A stretch of 64,000 nucleotides of DNA from Bin80 sp965215475 (lineage in GTDB: Bacteria > Bacteroidota > Rhodothermia > Rhodothermales > Bin80), in the NCBI GenBank assembly GCA_965215475.1, contig OZ244061.1, positions 1 to 64,000 on the forward strand, given 5' to 3'. How positions within the stretch are numbered: position 1 is the stretch's first letter; every line of letters begins with the position of its first letter. The notes under the pieces are model-generated. The model saw only the letters and a list, made by a program, of their open reading frames with translations, was not told the DNA's origin and made no database searches. Shown here piece by piece: positions 26,038 through 35,314 of the stretch. The position numbers were made by a program, and so were the translations under genes.

Positions 26038-27840
26038 TTATAATATACAGGGGGCAAAGAAGGCGGCATCCTTGTCGGCAATCGTTGGGACGACAAGGGC
26101 ACGATCTAGAAAGTTGTTGCGCTGTTCGCAACTACTTTCGGCAATCAAGAGACAACCATGGCAGGCAGCTCCCAGCAATGAGCGGCCTTCAAGCACGGCG
26201 GCAGGTGAATGCTCCGCACAAACTGGGTCATTAGAGCAGAGCCCCCCGTCTCTGAGTGCTCGTTGCAGATGCAGTTCAAGTTTTCGTCCAGTTTCGATCA
26301 ATCCACCGAGAGTACCTTCCGAATCAGATGATCCCGTATAGATCAGGATTCCGTGACCGGTCTCCCCTGAATATACACGCTCCCGTAGTGAACTGATTGG
26401 GTAACCGCATTCAAGAACGATTGCAGTCATGAGCATATGAGACAAAGAATGTAACATGACATACGGTAACCCAGGAAACTCGTCTTCGGAACGATTTCGC
26501 TGTCTTGCCCATTCTTTATATCCATTCATAATTTGTTGCCCACGTTTCTTGACACCTGGGCGCGCCATCCATTGATGGATATGTTCATGCTTGAAGGAAA
26601 GGAAGATCCCTTCACCACGGTTTTCTATGGCCGGTAGCCACGTAATTTCGTCGGTAAGTGATGCTCGAATGACATTCAGATCCAGTTCCCCATCCTTGTT
26701 CGGAGTAGTTGCTTCAAACCGTGTGAAGCCGAGTAATGCTACGACTTCTCGCAGGCGATGAACGAGAACCAATTTGTCAATTGCAGATGTAAATTGATAT
26801 TGAGTGGAATCCCAACTCTCTCGGGAAAGAGTCTGGGCATAGAACTTAGCGCGTGATTTATTTTGCCCAATAACCTCCTTTCCGCTACTGAGAACATCAA
26901 ATTCCGCTGCCTTTACGGTAATATCTTTTGATTCCTCTCCTCCTTTTTGCCGATGATATTCGTTCATAACGTCTTTATCGGCGATCCCGTCAAAGGCGAT
27001 ATCAAGCGTGGGGTTTTTTCGGAAATGTTCAAGCATTTCCATGGAATCAAATGAAGCGATGGCATCAAAATTCTCTGCAACCTGAGAAGCAAGCCCAGAA
27101 TCATATTCTGGTAAAGAGATAACACTCATGGTTTGAGTGAAATAGGCATTACTCGCGGTTCTCACGAGGAGGCGATAATTTTCATTGCATCGTTCTCTTG
27201 CATACGGCCCAATCCATGGCCTTTTGCCTTTACATCTGCCCAAGATTCCGGATTGAGCTCCTGACGCTTCATAGAGAGAGCGTTCTTGACCACAATCACA
27301 TACGACAAAGATATCTCCGATACCTGCACCAGTACCGCGTTCTTCTAACCAGAGAGGGCGGGTACAGGTGGTTTCTCTACGACATGCCAAGCGGCGCCAG
27401 TCTAGATCGTCAATATGTCCTCGGCGACAACCGCATACAAAGCGGACAGGGACAACTTTTTTTCGTATTCCGTCATCATCAACAAAATGATAGTTTTGCA
27501 AATGACTCCACTGTACTAACCTCTGCCGCCTCCATTGGGGGTTACGAGGAGATGAAATAGAATCTTTTACAATGAACCACCTCGGAAAAATGTGAGCAAA
27601 GACCGGCGAAGATTTTCCATGCCCTTCTTCATGACGTGGTGGAGTCCATAGAGTGAGTGAGGATATCTGCAAGATTCCCTTAATTTTCTGAACCAAACGT
27701 GGTTCTTCGATTCGTTCTCGTCCTCGGCAGGACCAGTTGTCCAGCCCGGAAATCATCACCGAACGCTCGGGCAGGTCAATCATCGCCCCAGGCCCGTAGG
27801 TTGTGATTAGTTGGCTCTGGCGAAGAATATTGTCTTTCAT
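26038..27840 (-). CDS. drmB: DISARM protein DrmB (DUF1998)
   Basis: 600 residues. The N-terminus begins with a motif common to DrmB (QLITTYGPGAMIDLPERSV). Two Cys-rich patches at about 130-230 (VRFVCGCRRGH, CDCGQERSLY) may bind zinc. The C-terminal DUF1998 part has HSLSHMLMTAIVLECGYPI and a cysteine cluster (GGLCSNDPVCAEHSPA, LGAACHGCLLIAESSCE). DrmB acts with the helicase DrmA; the DrmAB complex is the core of DISARM. It starts 9 bases after the drmA stop. Intact. Confidence 0.94.
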   Translation of the reverse strand: MKDNILRQSQLITTYGPGAMIDLPERSVMISGLDNWSCRGRERIEEPRLVQKIKGILQISSLTLWTPPRHEEGHGKSSPVFAHIFPRWFIVKDSISSPRNPQWRRQRLVQWSHLQNYHFVDDDGIRKKVVPVRFVCGCRRGHIDDLDWRRLACRRETTCTRPLWLEERGTGAGIGDIFVVCDCGQERSLYEASGAQSGILGRCKGKRPWIGPYARERCNENYRLLVRTASNAYFTQTMSVISLPEYDSGLASQVAENFDAIASFDSMEMLEHFRKNPTLDIAFDGIADKDVMNEYHRQKGGEESKDITVKAAEFDVLSSGKEVIGQNKSRAKFYAQTLSRESWDSTQYQFTSAIDKLVLVHRLREVVALLGFTRFEATTPNKDGELDLNVIRASLTDEITWLPAIENRGEGIFLSFKHEHIHQWMARPGVKKRGQQIMNGYKEWARQRNRSEDEFPGLPYVMLHSLSHMLMTAIVLECGYPISSLRERVYSGETGHGILIYTGSSDSEGTLGGLIETGRKLELHLQRALRDGGLCSNDPVCAEHSPAAVLEGRSLLGAACHGCLLIAESSCEQRNNFLDRALVVPTIADKDAAFFAPCIL

Positions 27841-27849
27841 CCGATTGTT

Positions 27850-30800
27850 TTATAGGTCATCGTCTGAGCTTTTGATTGCAAGAAGAACACCCGGTTCCAC
27901 ATCGCGAAGTGACCGGGGTGCTCGGAATTGGAGTTGTTTTTTATTGAGCTCATCTCGGTCAGGATCAATCATCTCGCGCAAGAGGGGAGTATTCACGCCT
28001 TTGCCCCGGCGTGCATACCCAAAGGTCATTCCATCTGTACCAGCTTTGTGAGCAAGGCGAGCCCAGTCATCGATCAAGCTTTGAGTCCGATTACGGACAT
28101 GATGAATGAGCGCTTCATCAATCCCGTCTTTATGTATGCGTGCCCGTTCTCCCACAGCCTCCGTCAGTGCCGAGGTGTCTGTAAGATGGTGTTCAATGTT
28201 ACTGGCGTCCAGCATTGGAGTCAATTCTGGAATTCCGAGTCTTGCCAGAGCGACCGTAATGGCAGGGAGTCCTCGATCCAAGGCACCTGAGGAGAACGGA
28301 GTTACACTTGTTGCCTCCACCCTTCGGTAGAACGATTCGTGCCAAGCGGAGAAATGTTCGTAGTGGGATCGGTCGCGAGGTCGATGGATATTCAAGAGTG
28401 CCACCACTAAACCGGGGCGATCGGGATCTCGGCCAACCCGGCTGGTTGCTTGAATATATTCGGAGGTGCTCTTTGGTTGGCCAGACACTAGCATGAGTCC
28501 CAATCGGGTGATGTCAAGGCCAACCGAAATCATATTGGTAGCGAGTGCAACATCTACATGTTCAGGCTCATGAAACCCCATTGAAAGCCGACGCTTTGCC
28601 TCTGCCACCATTGCCGTTCCAACCCGAGAGGTCAGTTCCACGGGTTCTAGACCAATTTGTCGGTTAAAAAAGAGCCCGCTGAGCTCCCCCAGACGCGTAC
28701 GTGCTTTATAGTTGAGCAGACGCGATCGGATTTCGTCTTCTGTGATTCGCCGTGCACTTCCTAGTTCCCGCAGGGCATTAAAGTAGGCCACTACGGTCAT
28801 GTAGGGATCTGCCGGATTGCGTTCCGCATGATCTTTGCCTGTTTCCCATGCAAGCTGGGCAGCTGCCATGAGTGTGATCATACTTTTGAGAAAGATCACC
28901 TTCGGCCCACGTCCCTGAGCTGCAATTCCGAGATACAGCCTTGGATGTTTCTTACTTTGGGGTACTTGCTCGGCAAAAAATGAATCTCGTCGATCAATTC
29001 CCGGTGGTGGAAAGACTTCTACCGTAGATCTGCCGAACAGGGCTCGAATCTGCTTTCGAGCCAGGCGGACCGTCGCCGTCGATGCGATGATCTTTGGTCG
29101 CACCTCTTTTTCATCAACATGATACCGACAGAGATGGTCGATTGCCGTCTCGTATAATCCGACCATGCTTCCAAGTGGCCCAGAAATAAGATGTAATTCA
29201 TCCTGAATGATGAGGTCCGGTGGTCGGGGATTGTTTGGATCTACACCTCGAAAAAAGCCTGCGGTTTCCCCACTCCATGGCATTGCAGCAAACTTATCTA
29301 CGGTCGCAATCATGAGCGCAGGCAAGCGCTCGTATATCGGTTCGTCCACGGCAACGATCGGTAGATGGCGATGCCTCTTAGAAAAATCACAGCGACGATT
29401 CACACAGCGTACATGTAGATTGGTCGGTTCATTCTGGTTGGGATGGAGCCAAAAGGAATGTCTATTAAATTTCGTTCCACACCAGGGGCAGCAATCCAGA
29501 GGTAAGGGGGGATCTTGTGCAGTGTTTGTTCTGAATCTCATGGTACGGGCGCGCGCCGTATTTGGGGAGGAATCTCCCTTTTTCCCCATATAATTAGGGG
29601 TTGCTGCGCGTCCCACCCAGAGTGCAATTTCAAAGGGCCAAGTGCCTAGCTGTTCTGTGTTTTGTTCACGTTCCAGTTCCAGCGCACAGATGAGTGCGGC
29701 GGCGCGTCCAAGTTGGTCCAGAGTCAGAAGTCGGAGCGTGTATCGCATGAGTACCGAAAGCCCCCTGTATCTGGATTCGATGGGGTTTTTCAGACGCCGA
29801 AGTACGATCGTGAATGCGGCCAAGCCTAGATACGCTTCTGTTTTTCCGCCACCTGTTGGGAAAAACAACAGATCCACGGTTTCCCGTTCGATATGGGTTG
29901 GGTCTGTAATGCCTCGAAGGTTCATCAGAATGTAGGCAAGCTGAAAAGGCCTCCATTTCAGAGGACCTACTTCTTCAGGCCGGATATTTTTCTCTTGTGC
30001 GATGCGCCTACAGCCCGCCGCGGCCATCGCTCTATTCGCAATTCGGAATGCATCCAATACCTCGACATGTTCCAATAGGTTAATTCCTGCCTGAATGCGA
30101 TCTACCGCGCCGGACGCTCGTCGCAGCAATTCATCCGCAACTTCACGGCGTCTCCCCGAAAAGTGCTGAAGGTCTGTTTGTTGCCCGTTAATCCAGTCCT
30201 GATACTGTTCAATCAGCGGATTCAATGCCTGTCGTGCTGCTTCTGCATTTTTCAGGTTACCCAGCGTCTCCATTTCGAATTCCACATCGGAGATTTCGGA
30301 GGGCTCTACACGTTCGACCGCTGCCTGGGGCATCCATTCGGTATGGACTTTATTGCATTGGTGGTCATTTAGATCTGCATACACGGATACATTATGCCCG
30401 ACTGCATACTCGGCAGCATCTCGGTAATGCAGATCGGAGAGACGGTCATCCCAGTCATCGCCCATCAATCCGCGCGGATCGTAGCGCGGAATAAACGGAT
30501 GATCAGAGGTGACGGTCATGTTTACTTGGAATGTAAAGGCTCTATCCTGCAGTTCAGTCTTCTTAGGGGTTCGATGATTCACTACAAAGAGAGAGACTGC
30601 CCAAACGGGTTTATTTTCATTTACCTGCTGCAGGGTAGTTTCGCGGATGAGATAGACGATCCTGAGTCCATTGCTTTCTGGAATATCTTGGGATGTCTGT
30701 TGATTGATGTTCGCAGATGTTAAGTCAATGGACAGATCTGCATAGCGCGGGATACGCCTCCATGGGGTAGGGTGATGGTTTGATTGCCTCTGGGATTTAT

Positions 30801-31191
30801 TCTCGCTCAAATTTTCGGGAGCATAATCTCCCCAGGTCACGACAAGATCGAGCTTGGTTGTAGCTGGATCAATCAGAACGCTCAGGCCCATGGAGGAAGG
30901 CAAAAAGACTCGTTTCCCACTTCCCCGTTCAGGAACAGCCGCATCATCGGCACCATGTGCAGGCTCTGACGGTTCATCCTGTTCTTCCTCAATATCTTGT
31001 GCACGCTGTTCAATGGGGGCTCCAGTAGGAACCAGAAATCCTGTCATGTACCACTTGGACGGTGCGAATTGTAGCACTTCCTCCTGATGTACTTCATCCT
31101 CAGGACTAGGACCGATCAGATCCATTCGCAGTGCGTGAATCAGGTAATCCCTTACGGAAGCACTATTTTCGAAGGTTGGAGAAGATTCCAT
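27850..31191 (-). CDS. drmA: DISARM helicase DrmA
   Basis: 1,113 residues, superfamily 2 helicase that with DrmB loads on phage DNA. Walker A FFPTGGGKTEAYLG near residue 443. A zinc-finger-like insertion near 565-600 (CCPWCGTKF, CVNRRCDFSKR). DEAH-like box LIIQDELHLISGPLGSM near 665. C-terminal helicase motifs ALATNMISVGLDITRLG and ATSRVGRDPDRPG near 880-920. The N-terminal 400 residues are the DISARM-specific extension. Starts 12 bases after the end of drmMI; all key motifs are intact. Confidence 0.95.
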   Translation of the reverse strand: MESSPTFENSASVRDYLIHALRMDLIGPSPEDEVHQEEVLQFAPSKWYMTGFLVPTGAPIEQRAQDIEEEQDEPSEPAHGADDAAVPERGSGKRVFLPSSMGLSVLIDPATTKLDLVVTWGDYAPENLSENKSQRQSNHHPTPWRRIPRYADLSIDLTSANINQQTSQDIPESNGLRIVYLIRETTLQQVNENKPVWAVSLFVVNHRTPKKTELQDRAFTFQVNMTVTSDHPFIPRYDPRGLMGDDWDDRLSDLHYRDAAEYAVGHNVSVYADLNDHQCNKVHTEWMPQAAVERVEPSEISDVEFEMETLGNLKNAEAARQALNPLIEQYQDWINGQQTDLQHFSGRRREVADELLRRASGAVDRIQAGINLLEHVEVLDAFRIANRAMAAAGCRRIAQEKNIRPEEVGPLKWRPFQLAYILMNLRGITDPTHIERETVDLLFFPTGGGKTEAYLGLAAFTIVLRRLKNPIESRYRGLSVLMRYTLRLLTLDQLGRAAALICALELEREQNTEQLGTWPFEIALWVGRAATPNYMGKKGDSSPNTARARTMRFRTNTAQDPPLPLDCCPWCGTKFNRHSFWLHPNQNEPTNLHVRCVNRRCDFSKRHRHLPIVAVDEPIYERLPALMIATVDKFAAMPWSGETAGFFRGVDPNNPRPPDLIIQDELHLISGPLGSMVGLYETAIDHLCRYHVDEKEVRPKIIASTATVRLARKQIRALFGRSTVEVFPPPGIDRRDSFFAEQVPQSKKHPRLYLGIAAQGRGPKVIFLKSMITLMAAAQLAWETGKDHAERNPADPYMTVVAYFNALRELGSARRITEDEIRSRLLNYKARTRLGELSGLFFNRQIGLEPVELTSRVGTAMVAEAKRRLSMGFHEPEHVDVALATNMISVGLDITRLGLMLVSGQPKSTSEYIQATSRVGRDPDRPGLVVALLNIHRPRDRSHYEHFSAWHESFYRRVEATSVTPFSSGALDRGLPAITVALARLGIPELTPMLDASNIEHHLTDTSALTEAVGERARIHKDGIDEALIHHVRNRTQSLIDDWARLAHKAGTDGMTFGYARRGKGVNTPLLREMIDPDRDELNKKQLQFRAPRSLRDVEPGVLLAIKSSDDDL

Positions 31192-31203
31192 ATTAGAATG
31201 TTG

Positions 31204-34086
31204 TTATTTCGTACCGGTGAGGTTCTCTTCCTCGTAGCGCTTGGCATTCAGCTTCAGGAGACGTGCAAGCACTTCGTCATGGATTTCATCCGGCCAGCGG
31301 TAGCGATAGGGCTTTTTCTTGTTGCCCCAGGTTTCTTCATCAATCTCATAATCCAGGAGGAACTCACAGTCAGTAGGAATATCCGACCAGCCATAGGCAT
31401 CCAGTACGGCACGATCCATTGCAGCGTGGAGAGTCCGGAGCTTTTGGATTTGGAGATCACGCTCCTTGGGATCATGGAAGCGGTTATAGGTTTTTGTCAT
31501 GCCCTCATTGTTTTTGACCATGAGTTCTGCACGAAAGGTATAGTAGGTTTCGCCTACCGCTTCAAGAGATGGGAGTGTCTCCCAGTTTTCTGGAAACGGA
31601 AAGGTCTCAAAACAGTCGGTGGGGGTATAGCGGAGACGATCTTCGAGGGTTGATCCGAAAAAACGAGCCCAAATTTCGTGCGAACGAGATTGAAGAGTGC
31701 AAAAGGCGGAGAAAGTAGGAAGGGGAAAGATGGCAAGTGTATTACTGAAAACCTGATTTGGAGACAGAAAAGCAAATTGGATATGCGGTGTGACGTTACA
31801 TATTGCCAGTATCTGATTGAGTTCTTTCATAGAAGTGTATAGTTCCTGCCCGTGCGCCAAAAAATTCCACCACCGAAGAGTTGCATTTCGGTTTGATTTG
31901 TTTTTTTGAGGAAGGGCATCCCGCTCTGGTTTTACTTTTTCTTGAACAATACTTAATAACTGAGGCCAATCCGTAGCTACTGGATCAGAGTAATCCATAG
32001 GAACGATTCCTTCTTGGAGCCATTTTTTTTGTTGATCTTCCTCTGCATCCCTCCATGCCATTCCTGTAGCAGCACGACAAAGCGGCCAGTCTCGAAAATT
32101 AATCACATAGCGATGATGAGCGTGAACTGGGCTTCTATTTATTTCTTTGCCTCCGATGTATGGAAAAATTATCTCCTGATTGTGTGGATTATCTTGGATC
32201 AAATACTCCAGATCTGAAATTGATGAAGCAATACCCTTCTCATCAGTATCATCAAATGTGAACCCCATCCCAAGAATAATACTTCCCCGAAAGCTTTTTC
32301 CTGAGTTCTCTTTTAAAATATTTGGATTCGTATGTCCACCACCATGAAATAGAAATGCCGTGATCAAATCGACACTCTTATTATCTAATTGCCTCTTCCT
32401 TACATATTTCCCATTGATCACATGAATGACACTCACAATGACCGCTGCCTCTCCAGGCCACTTGAATCGGCGCTGCGCACGGTAGATTTCACCTCCATGT
32501 TCACAAATCCATTGGAGCCCCGTTGAGCGAGTATCTCCCTGTCCAATGGTATTGGTGGCAATTAGCCCTAGGGTTCCTCCATTACGTAATAGGTTGAATG
32601 CACGCCGAAAGAAGTGCGCTGCTAAATCGGCATTCCCATGGCTCTCGACGTGGAGCTCTTTGAGCCATTGGGGATAGGTTTTGTGGTTTGCAGCGGCAAG
32701 CGTATTCTTTCCTGCAAAGGGTGAATTGCCAACAACCACATCAAACCCTGGATTTTTCTGATCAAAAACCTCAGGGAACTCTATCTCCCAATGGAATGAA
32801 TCAAACGGTAGTTGTCGGATAATATCAGCAATCGTGCGACTGGCCCCCTCGTCCCTACTCAAAACTAGATCAGTATATTCGGTTAAAGTATTATCTCTCG
32901 TTTTTGCATTTTTTCCCTCAAAAAAAGCTAATAGAACCAAATCAGCAATCTGGTGAATTCGTTTGAGCTGATGATCCATTTCGTCCATGAGCTCTTGCAA
33001 TTCATCTTCTGGAGTTTCGCTACCAAGTTCCTGAATCAATCGGCGGAGTTCACCAACTCTTTTGCAAGCCTTGTCAATCTCTTGTGACTGTAGGGATGTC
33101 TGTGGTTTTGTGGATTCTTCCCAACTGAATAACTCAATCTGCCTGCGTGAAAGTCCAACCAGCGAATCTCCATGACGCAGTGCATGATCAATGAAGGTGA
33201 ACTCATGATCTCGCGCAAGTGTCACCAGCCACAGGGATAGCTTTGCAAGATCTATCGCCATTGGATTTCTATCCACGCCATACAAGCACTGCTGAGCAAC
33301 CAGGCGTCGGGCGTGAAGGAGCTCATCCTCGTCAACAAGGTATTCTGGTGTGCCACCATGGATGCTCCATGCGGTCACCAAGTGTTCCGCAAGTTGTCGG
33401 CAAGCCTCCACCAAGAATGCCCCTGATCCCGTTGCCGGATCCATGACCTTAATACTGAGAATTTCTTCTGGATGAGCCCGTTTTCCGAGCCGTTCAAGAA
33501 CAGGCCGTAGTGCTTCCGAAACGATTGGCTCGGTCAACGATCGGGGGGTGTAGTGGCTTCCTGACCGACGCCGTTCATCTGTTGGTTGTAGAATTGGCGT
33601 TTCAGGGGGGATTACAGTTGGCGTTGCATCACGGTCGATTGCGCGGTCTAGTGCGGCTTCTAAGTCAACAATGGTAGCCGCTTTTTTGAATTCAGTAGCC
33701 TCTTTCCCGGTTAGCTTTCGATCTGTTTGATCCTGAAGCTTTTTTACACGCGGACCGCTTACCATATCGAGCAAACCGTCAAGATCTACAATGACGGCGG
33801 CACCAGTGCGTTTCGGGGAACGGATACCAATGGAGCGCCCACTGGAGAGATCAACCCGAAATCCCATGATCGCCTCGTAGACCGAGCCGATCTGCTCTAC
33901 ATCAAGTGTACGGTAGGATAGCCGCTCCCCGTCCAGTACCATGAGAGACGCCAACACTTTCCAGATGCAAGCATCGGAAACCATTGGGACGTTTCCACGT
34001 TTCCACGTTTCCACGTTTCCACGTTTCCACGTTTCCACGTTTCCACGTTTCCACGTTTCCACGTTTCCACGTTTCCACGTTTCCAC
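31204..34086 (-). CDS. drmMI: DISARM adenine methylase DrmMI, 3' (catalytic) part, out of frame with the 5' part
   Basis: Catalytic half of the N6-adenine methyltransferase that marks host DNA. After the repeat-encoded leader (cycles of ETWKRGNV) come VSDACIWKVLASL, GERLSYRTLDVEQIGSVYEA, a motif X-like GSHYTPRSLTEPIVSEAL, SAM-binding motif I VMDPATGSGAFLVEA (about residues 214-228) and catalytic motif IV as GNSPFAGKNT near 450, then a target-recognition-like C-terminal region of about 450 residues. The first in-frame starts are GTG codons inside the repeat. It is one continuous gene with 33902-35311 in the ON phase; gain of one or loss of two 8-bp units would join them. Total about 1,370 residues. 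Confidence 0.93.
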   Translation of the reverse strand: METWKRGNVETWKRGNVETWKRGNVETWKRGNVPMVSDACIWKVLASLMVLDGERLSYRTLDVEQIGSVYEAIMGFRVDLSSGRSIGIRSPKRTGAAVIVDLDGLLDMVSGPRVKKLQDQTDRKLTGKEATEFKKAATIVDLEAALDRAIDRDATPTVIPPETPILQPTDERRRSGSHYTPRSLTEPIVSEALRPVLERLGKRAHPEEILSIKVMDPATGSGAFLVEACRQLAEHLVTAWSIHGGTPEYLVDEDELLHARRLVAQQCLYGVDRNPMAIDLAKLSLWLVTLARDHEFTFIDHALRHGDSLVGLSRRQIELFSWEESTKPQTSLQSQEIDKACKRVGELRRLIQELGSETPEDELQELMDEMDHQLKRIHQIADLVLLAFFEGKNAKTRDNTLTEYTDLVLSRDEGASRTIADIIRQLPFDSFHWEIEFPEVFDQKNPGFDVVVGNSPFAGKNTLAAANHKTYPQWLKELHVESHGNADLAAHFFRRAFNLLRNGGTLGLIATNTIGQGDTRSTGLQWICEHGGEIYRAQRRFKWPGEAAVIVSVIHVINGKYVRKRQLDNKSVDLITAFLFHGGGHTNPNILKENSGKSFRGSIILGMGFTFDDTDEKGIASSISDLEYLIQDNPHNQEIIFPYIGGKEINRSPVHAHHRYVINFRDWPLCRAATGMAWRDAEEDQQKKWLQEGIVPMDYSDPVATDWPQLLSIVQEKVKPERDALPQKNKSNRNATLRWWNFLAHGQELYTSMKELNQILAICNVTPHIQFAFLSPNQVFSNTLAIFPLPTFSAFCTLQSRSHEIWARFFGSTLEDRLRYTPTDCFETFPFPENWETLPSLEAVGETYYTFRAELMVKNNEGMTKTYNRFHDPKERDLQIQKLRTLHAAMDRAVLDAYGWSDIPTDCEFLLDYEIDEETWGNKKKPYRYRWPDEIHDEVLARLLKLNAKRYEEENLTGTK

Positions 34087-35311
34087 GTTTCCCTAACCTA
34101 CTTTTTACCTGCGGCACTCCAAGAGGGTTCCCAAATCCATCGTTTATCCCCATCTTCGTCATGGCATGATGAGAGGTATTATGATCCATCGATTTTCCTT
34201 CAAGAAATGGATATCGATCGGGGTCAAACAGTGACCCTTTTCGTGCGACGAACTTGAGTTCGCCATGAGATCCTCCATCGTGAATTAGTCGGAACAATGC
34301 CAGCAGCTGCGCCCAAGCACCATATCGCTGATCCATTGTGTCCGGCCAAGCGGCCTCGTCCATGCGCAATTTCGTAAACAATCCTCCCAATGAATAATGC
34401 TGTTGGTACACTTGGTGATCGGGCATAAGTCCTCTATCCTCGGCATAAAGAATAAAGATGAGACGCATCAAGGTCGTGATCAAGCCTCCATATAGTTGAT
34501 CTGGATCTGTTTGCGCAAGCTCTGTGACGGCTCCATCGTCTCGTGCAACGAACCCGCGCAATAATTCATAAAGTGCAGCGAGTACCTGCTTCGATAATTT
34601 GGTAGAAACCTCGGCTTGTGCGTCACGGCTCTTGGCTAGAAGGGTAGGTAACTGGGCATCAGGAGGCCCCATGAACAAAGCTTGTGCCGAAAGTAACATT
34701 TCGAATGCAGCCAGAATCGGTCGCCCCGTTGGGTCAGACATCTGCGAAAACTCAAATGTCGCATAGCCTGAAGATTCGCCTTTCGGAGCATAAACCAAGC
34801 GGATTCGATCATCCGTACACAGGAGTCCAATGGGAATTGATGTTTCGCGAAGCAGGCGTTCAAATCGGGTTTGATACGTGGCATTCCATGCCTTTGAATC
34901 GGCAGGGGGGCGATCCAGATCCACACCGCTCTCCTCAACTTTGATGAGCATTATCCATTTGGCATCTTCGCCAGGTACCGCCCATGTCGGAGAAAGTACA
35001 GTCTCCAGTTCAGGAAGTGCTATTTCAAGTTTATCCGAGTGATCCGACGGATCAACGAGATCACTCTCTTCCCATCCGAGATACTCCAGAAATACCCGTT
35101 TAAGATCTGATACAGTTTGTCGGGCATTTGTAAGGCTTTGATCCTCTTTGAGTAGCTTCTTGAATTCGTTCTGGCGTGGTGTAACGTTACGATCGGGGGC
35201 CACTTGAGCATTTACCAAAACGGTTGGGGAAACGACAAGACCTACTGGTTGAACGAAGCCTAGCCATTCCTGATGGGCAGCGATGTGGTTTTGATAAATA
35301 CGATCGGCCAT
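33902..35311 (-). CDS. drmMI: DISARM adenine methylase DrmMI, 5' part, ending early after the repeat
   Basis: The genuine start of drmMI, ATG 35311, only 3 bases after the drmD stop. It encodes the N-terminal domain of about 400 residues (MADRIYQNHIAAHQEWLGFV, a predicted nuclease-like or DNA-engaging domain by analogy with other large methylases; not proven). It then reads through the 8-bp tract as KRGNVETWKRGNV cycles. After the tract the frame is wrong: 28 unrelated residues follow (starting PNGFRCLHLE) and translation ends at 33902-33904. The third frame would also end soon, at a TAG at 33897-33899. So one repeat length in three gives full-length protein. Confidence 0.92.
   Translation of the reverse strand: MADRIYQNHIAAHQEWLGFVQPVGLVVSPTVLVNAQVAPDRNVTPRQNEFKKLLKEDQSLTNARQTVSDLKRVFLEYLGWEESDLVDPSDHSDKLEIALPELETVLSPTWAVPGEDAKWIMLIKVEESGVDLDRPPADSKAWNATYQTRFERLLRETSIPIGLLCTDDRIRLVYAPKGESSGYATFEFSQMSDPTGRPILAAFEMLLSAQALFMGPPDAQLPTLLAKSRDAQAEVSTKLSKQVLAALYELLRGFVARDDGAVTELAQTDPDQLYGGLITTLMRLIFILYAEDRGLMPDHQVYQQHYSLGGLFTKLRMDEAAWPDTMDQRYGAWAQLLALFRLIHDGGSHGELKFVARKGSLFDPDRYPFLEGKSMDHNTSHHAMTKMGINDGFGNPLGVPQVKSRLGKRGNVETWKRGNVETWKRGNVETWKRGNVETWKRPNGFRCLHLESVGVSHGTGRGAAILPYT
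33989..34092 (-). repeat. 8-bp tandem repeat tract (about 13 units) inside drmMI
   Basis: Twelve perfect units of GTTTCCAC on the plus strand (33991-34086; GTGGAAAC on the coding strand), plus a partial unit at each end. The tract is uninterrupted. Three units encode 8 residues, cycle ETWKRGNV, and all three frames give the same cycle without stops. The copy number therefore sets the frame of everything downstream. This is the hallmark of a slipped-strand contingency tract. Confidence 0.97.
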
Positions 35312-35314
35312 GAT

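Noticed and set aside
31087..31653. 188-residue plus-strand frame across the drmMI/drmA junction
   Set aside because: Antisense to two well-supported genes; hydrophobic content is a by-product.
33989..34092. Tandem repeats as a CRISPR array
   Set aside because: The units are 8 bp, contiguous and without spacers.
33984..34169. Plus-strand reading frame encoding a repeated FHVSTFPR peptide
   Set aside because: It is the antisense reading of the drmMI repeat tract, which is open in every frame; no start signal or homology.
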